Below are positions 47,571 to 47,651 of a stretch of DNA of 47,651 nt, in pieces. Origin of the DNA: a virus. Location: positions 1 to 47,651 of the IMG/VR virus record IMGVR_UViG_3300046674_000223. One strand, written 5' to 3'. Below the pieces are notes generated by a model, which did no database searches, was not told the DNA's origin, and saw nothing but the letters and a program-made list of their open reading frames with translations. Position 1 is the first letter of the stretch. Each line of letters begins with the position of its first letter. Position numbers and translations under genes: made by a program.

Positions 47571-47651
47571 CCAAAACGATGATCTTACCCCGGGGAGCTT
47601 TGGCTTTCCTTGGGTTAGGATCGACCCGGAATACAGAAGCGCCCCCCGACG

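Noticed and set aside
1-47651. tRNA genes, integrase, excise or repressor (lysogeny module)
   Set aside because: No cloverleaf-like segment and no recombinase or cI-like protein found in the window; this says nothing about the missing part of the genome.
47571-47651. Promoter-like TAGGAT near the right edge
   Set aside because: No acceptable -35 at 16-18 bp; the 80 bases hold nothing I can support.

Overview
The window is part of the genome of a long-tailed, HK97-fold phage (siphovirus) of a high-GC actinobacterium. The terminase, portal, MuF/protease fusion, frameshifted tail chaperones and 1344-residue tape measure fix it as a siphovirus. The GC-rich codon use, frequent GTG starts and many conserved small actinophage protein types suggest an Arthrobacter-type (Micrococcaceae) host; that host call is inference. 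No integrase, repressor, tRNA or CRISPR array is visible. The window is not the whole genome: the leftmost tail gene runs off base 1 and the right end stops in an intergenic region.

Layout. (1) Bases 1-31749 are one leftward block. Read in transcription order from 31.7 kb it holds a chain of tightly overlapped small genes (membrane proteins, three paralogous wedge-like small proteins, a ParB-like protein), then a likely small terminase, large terminase, portal, MuF-2H-protease fusion, major capsid protein, two further head genes and the major tail protein. Next comes a cassette of host-surface enzymes (GDPD tail protein, CHAP hydrolase, GH128-like glycosidase), followed by head-tail connector/tail completion genes, tail chaperones with a -1 frameshift, tape measure and three minor tail proteins. 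(2) Bases 31750-32269 are a divergent control region. (3) Bases 32270-47651 are a rightward block of about 32 mostly small, mostly unrecognised genes, several with Cys/His zinc-ribbon-like motifs, ending with a single-stranded DNA-binding protein and one more gene.

The outstanding feature is a family of about 24 near-identical G/C palindromes (arms AAGGGGGGTNGG and CCNACCCCCCTT around a 1-5 base centre). Twenty-two lie in the rightward block and its promoter region, two in the leftward block. Most sit in a stereotyped unit: stop codon, palindrome, GAAAGGA-type ribosome-binding site, start codon. At least five copies lie inside reading frames and are translated without a stop as short Gly/Pro linkers, several exactly where two domains look fused; a sixth, degenerate copy may do the same. 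Two strong promoters and one weaker relative share TTGACATTG iterated every 11 bp; the two strong ones are each followed by a perfect stem-loop near the predicted 5' end of the transcript.

How it works together: the leftward genes build head and tail and supply host-surface enzymes; the rightward genes are presumably early/takeover and replication functions (SSB being the only firm one), transcribed from the iteron promoters and punctuated by the palindromes, which could act as mRNA stability, insulation or translation-coupling elements.
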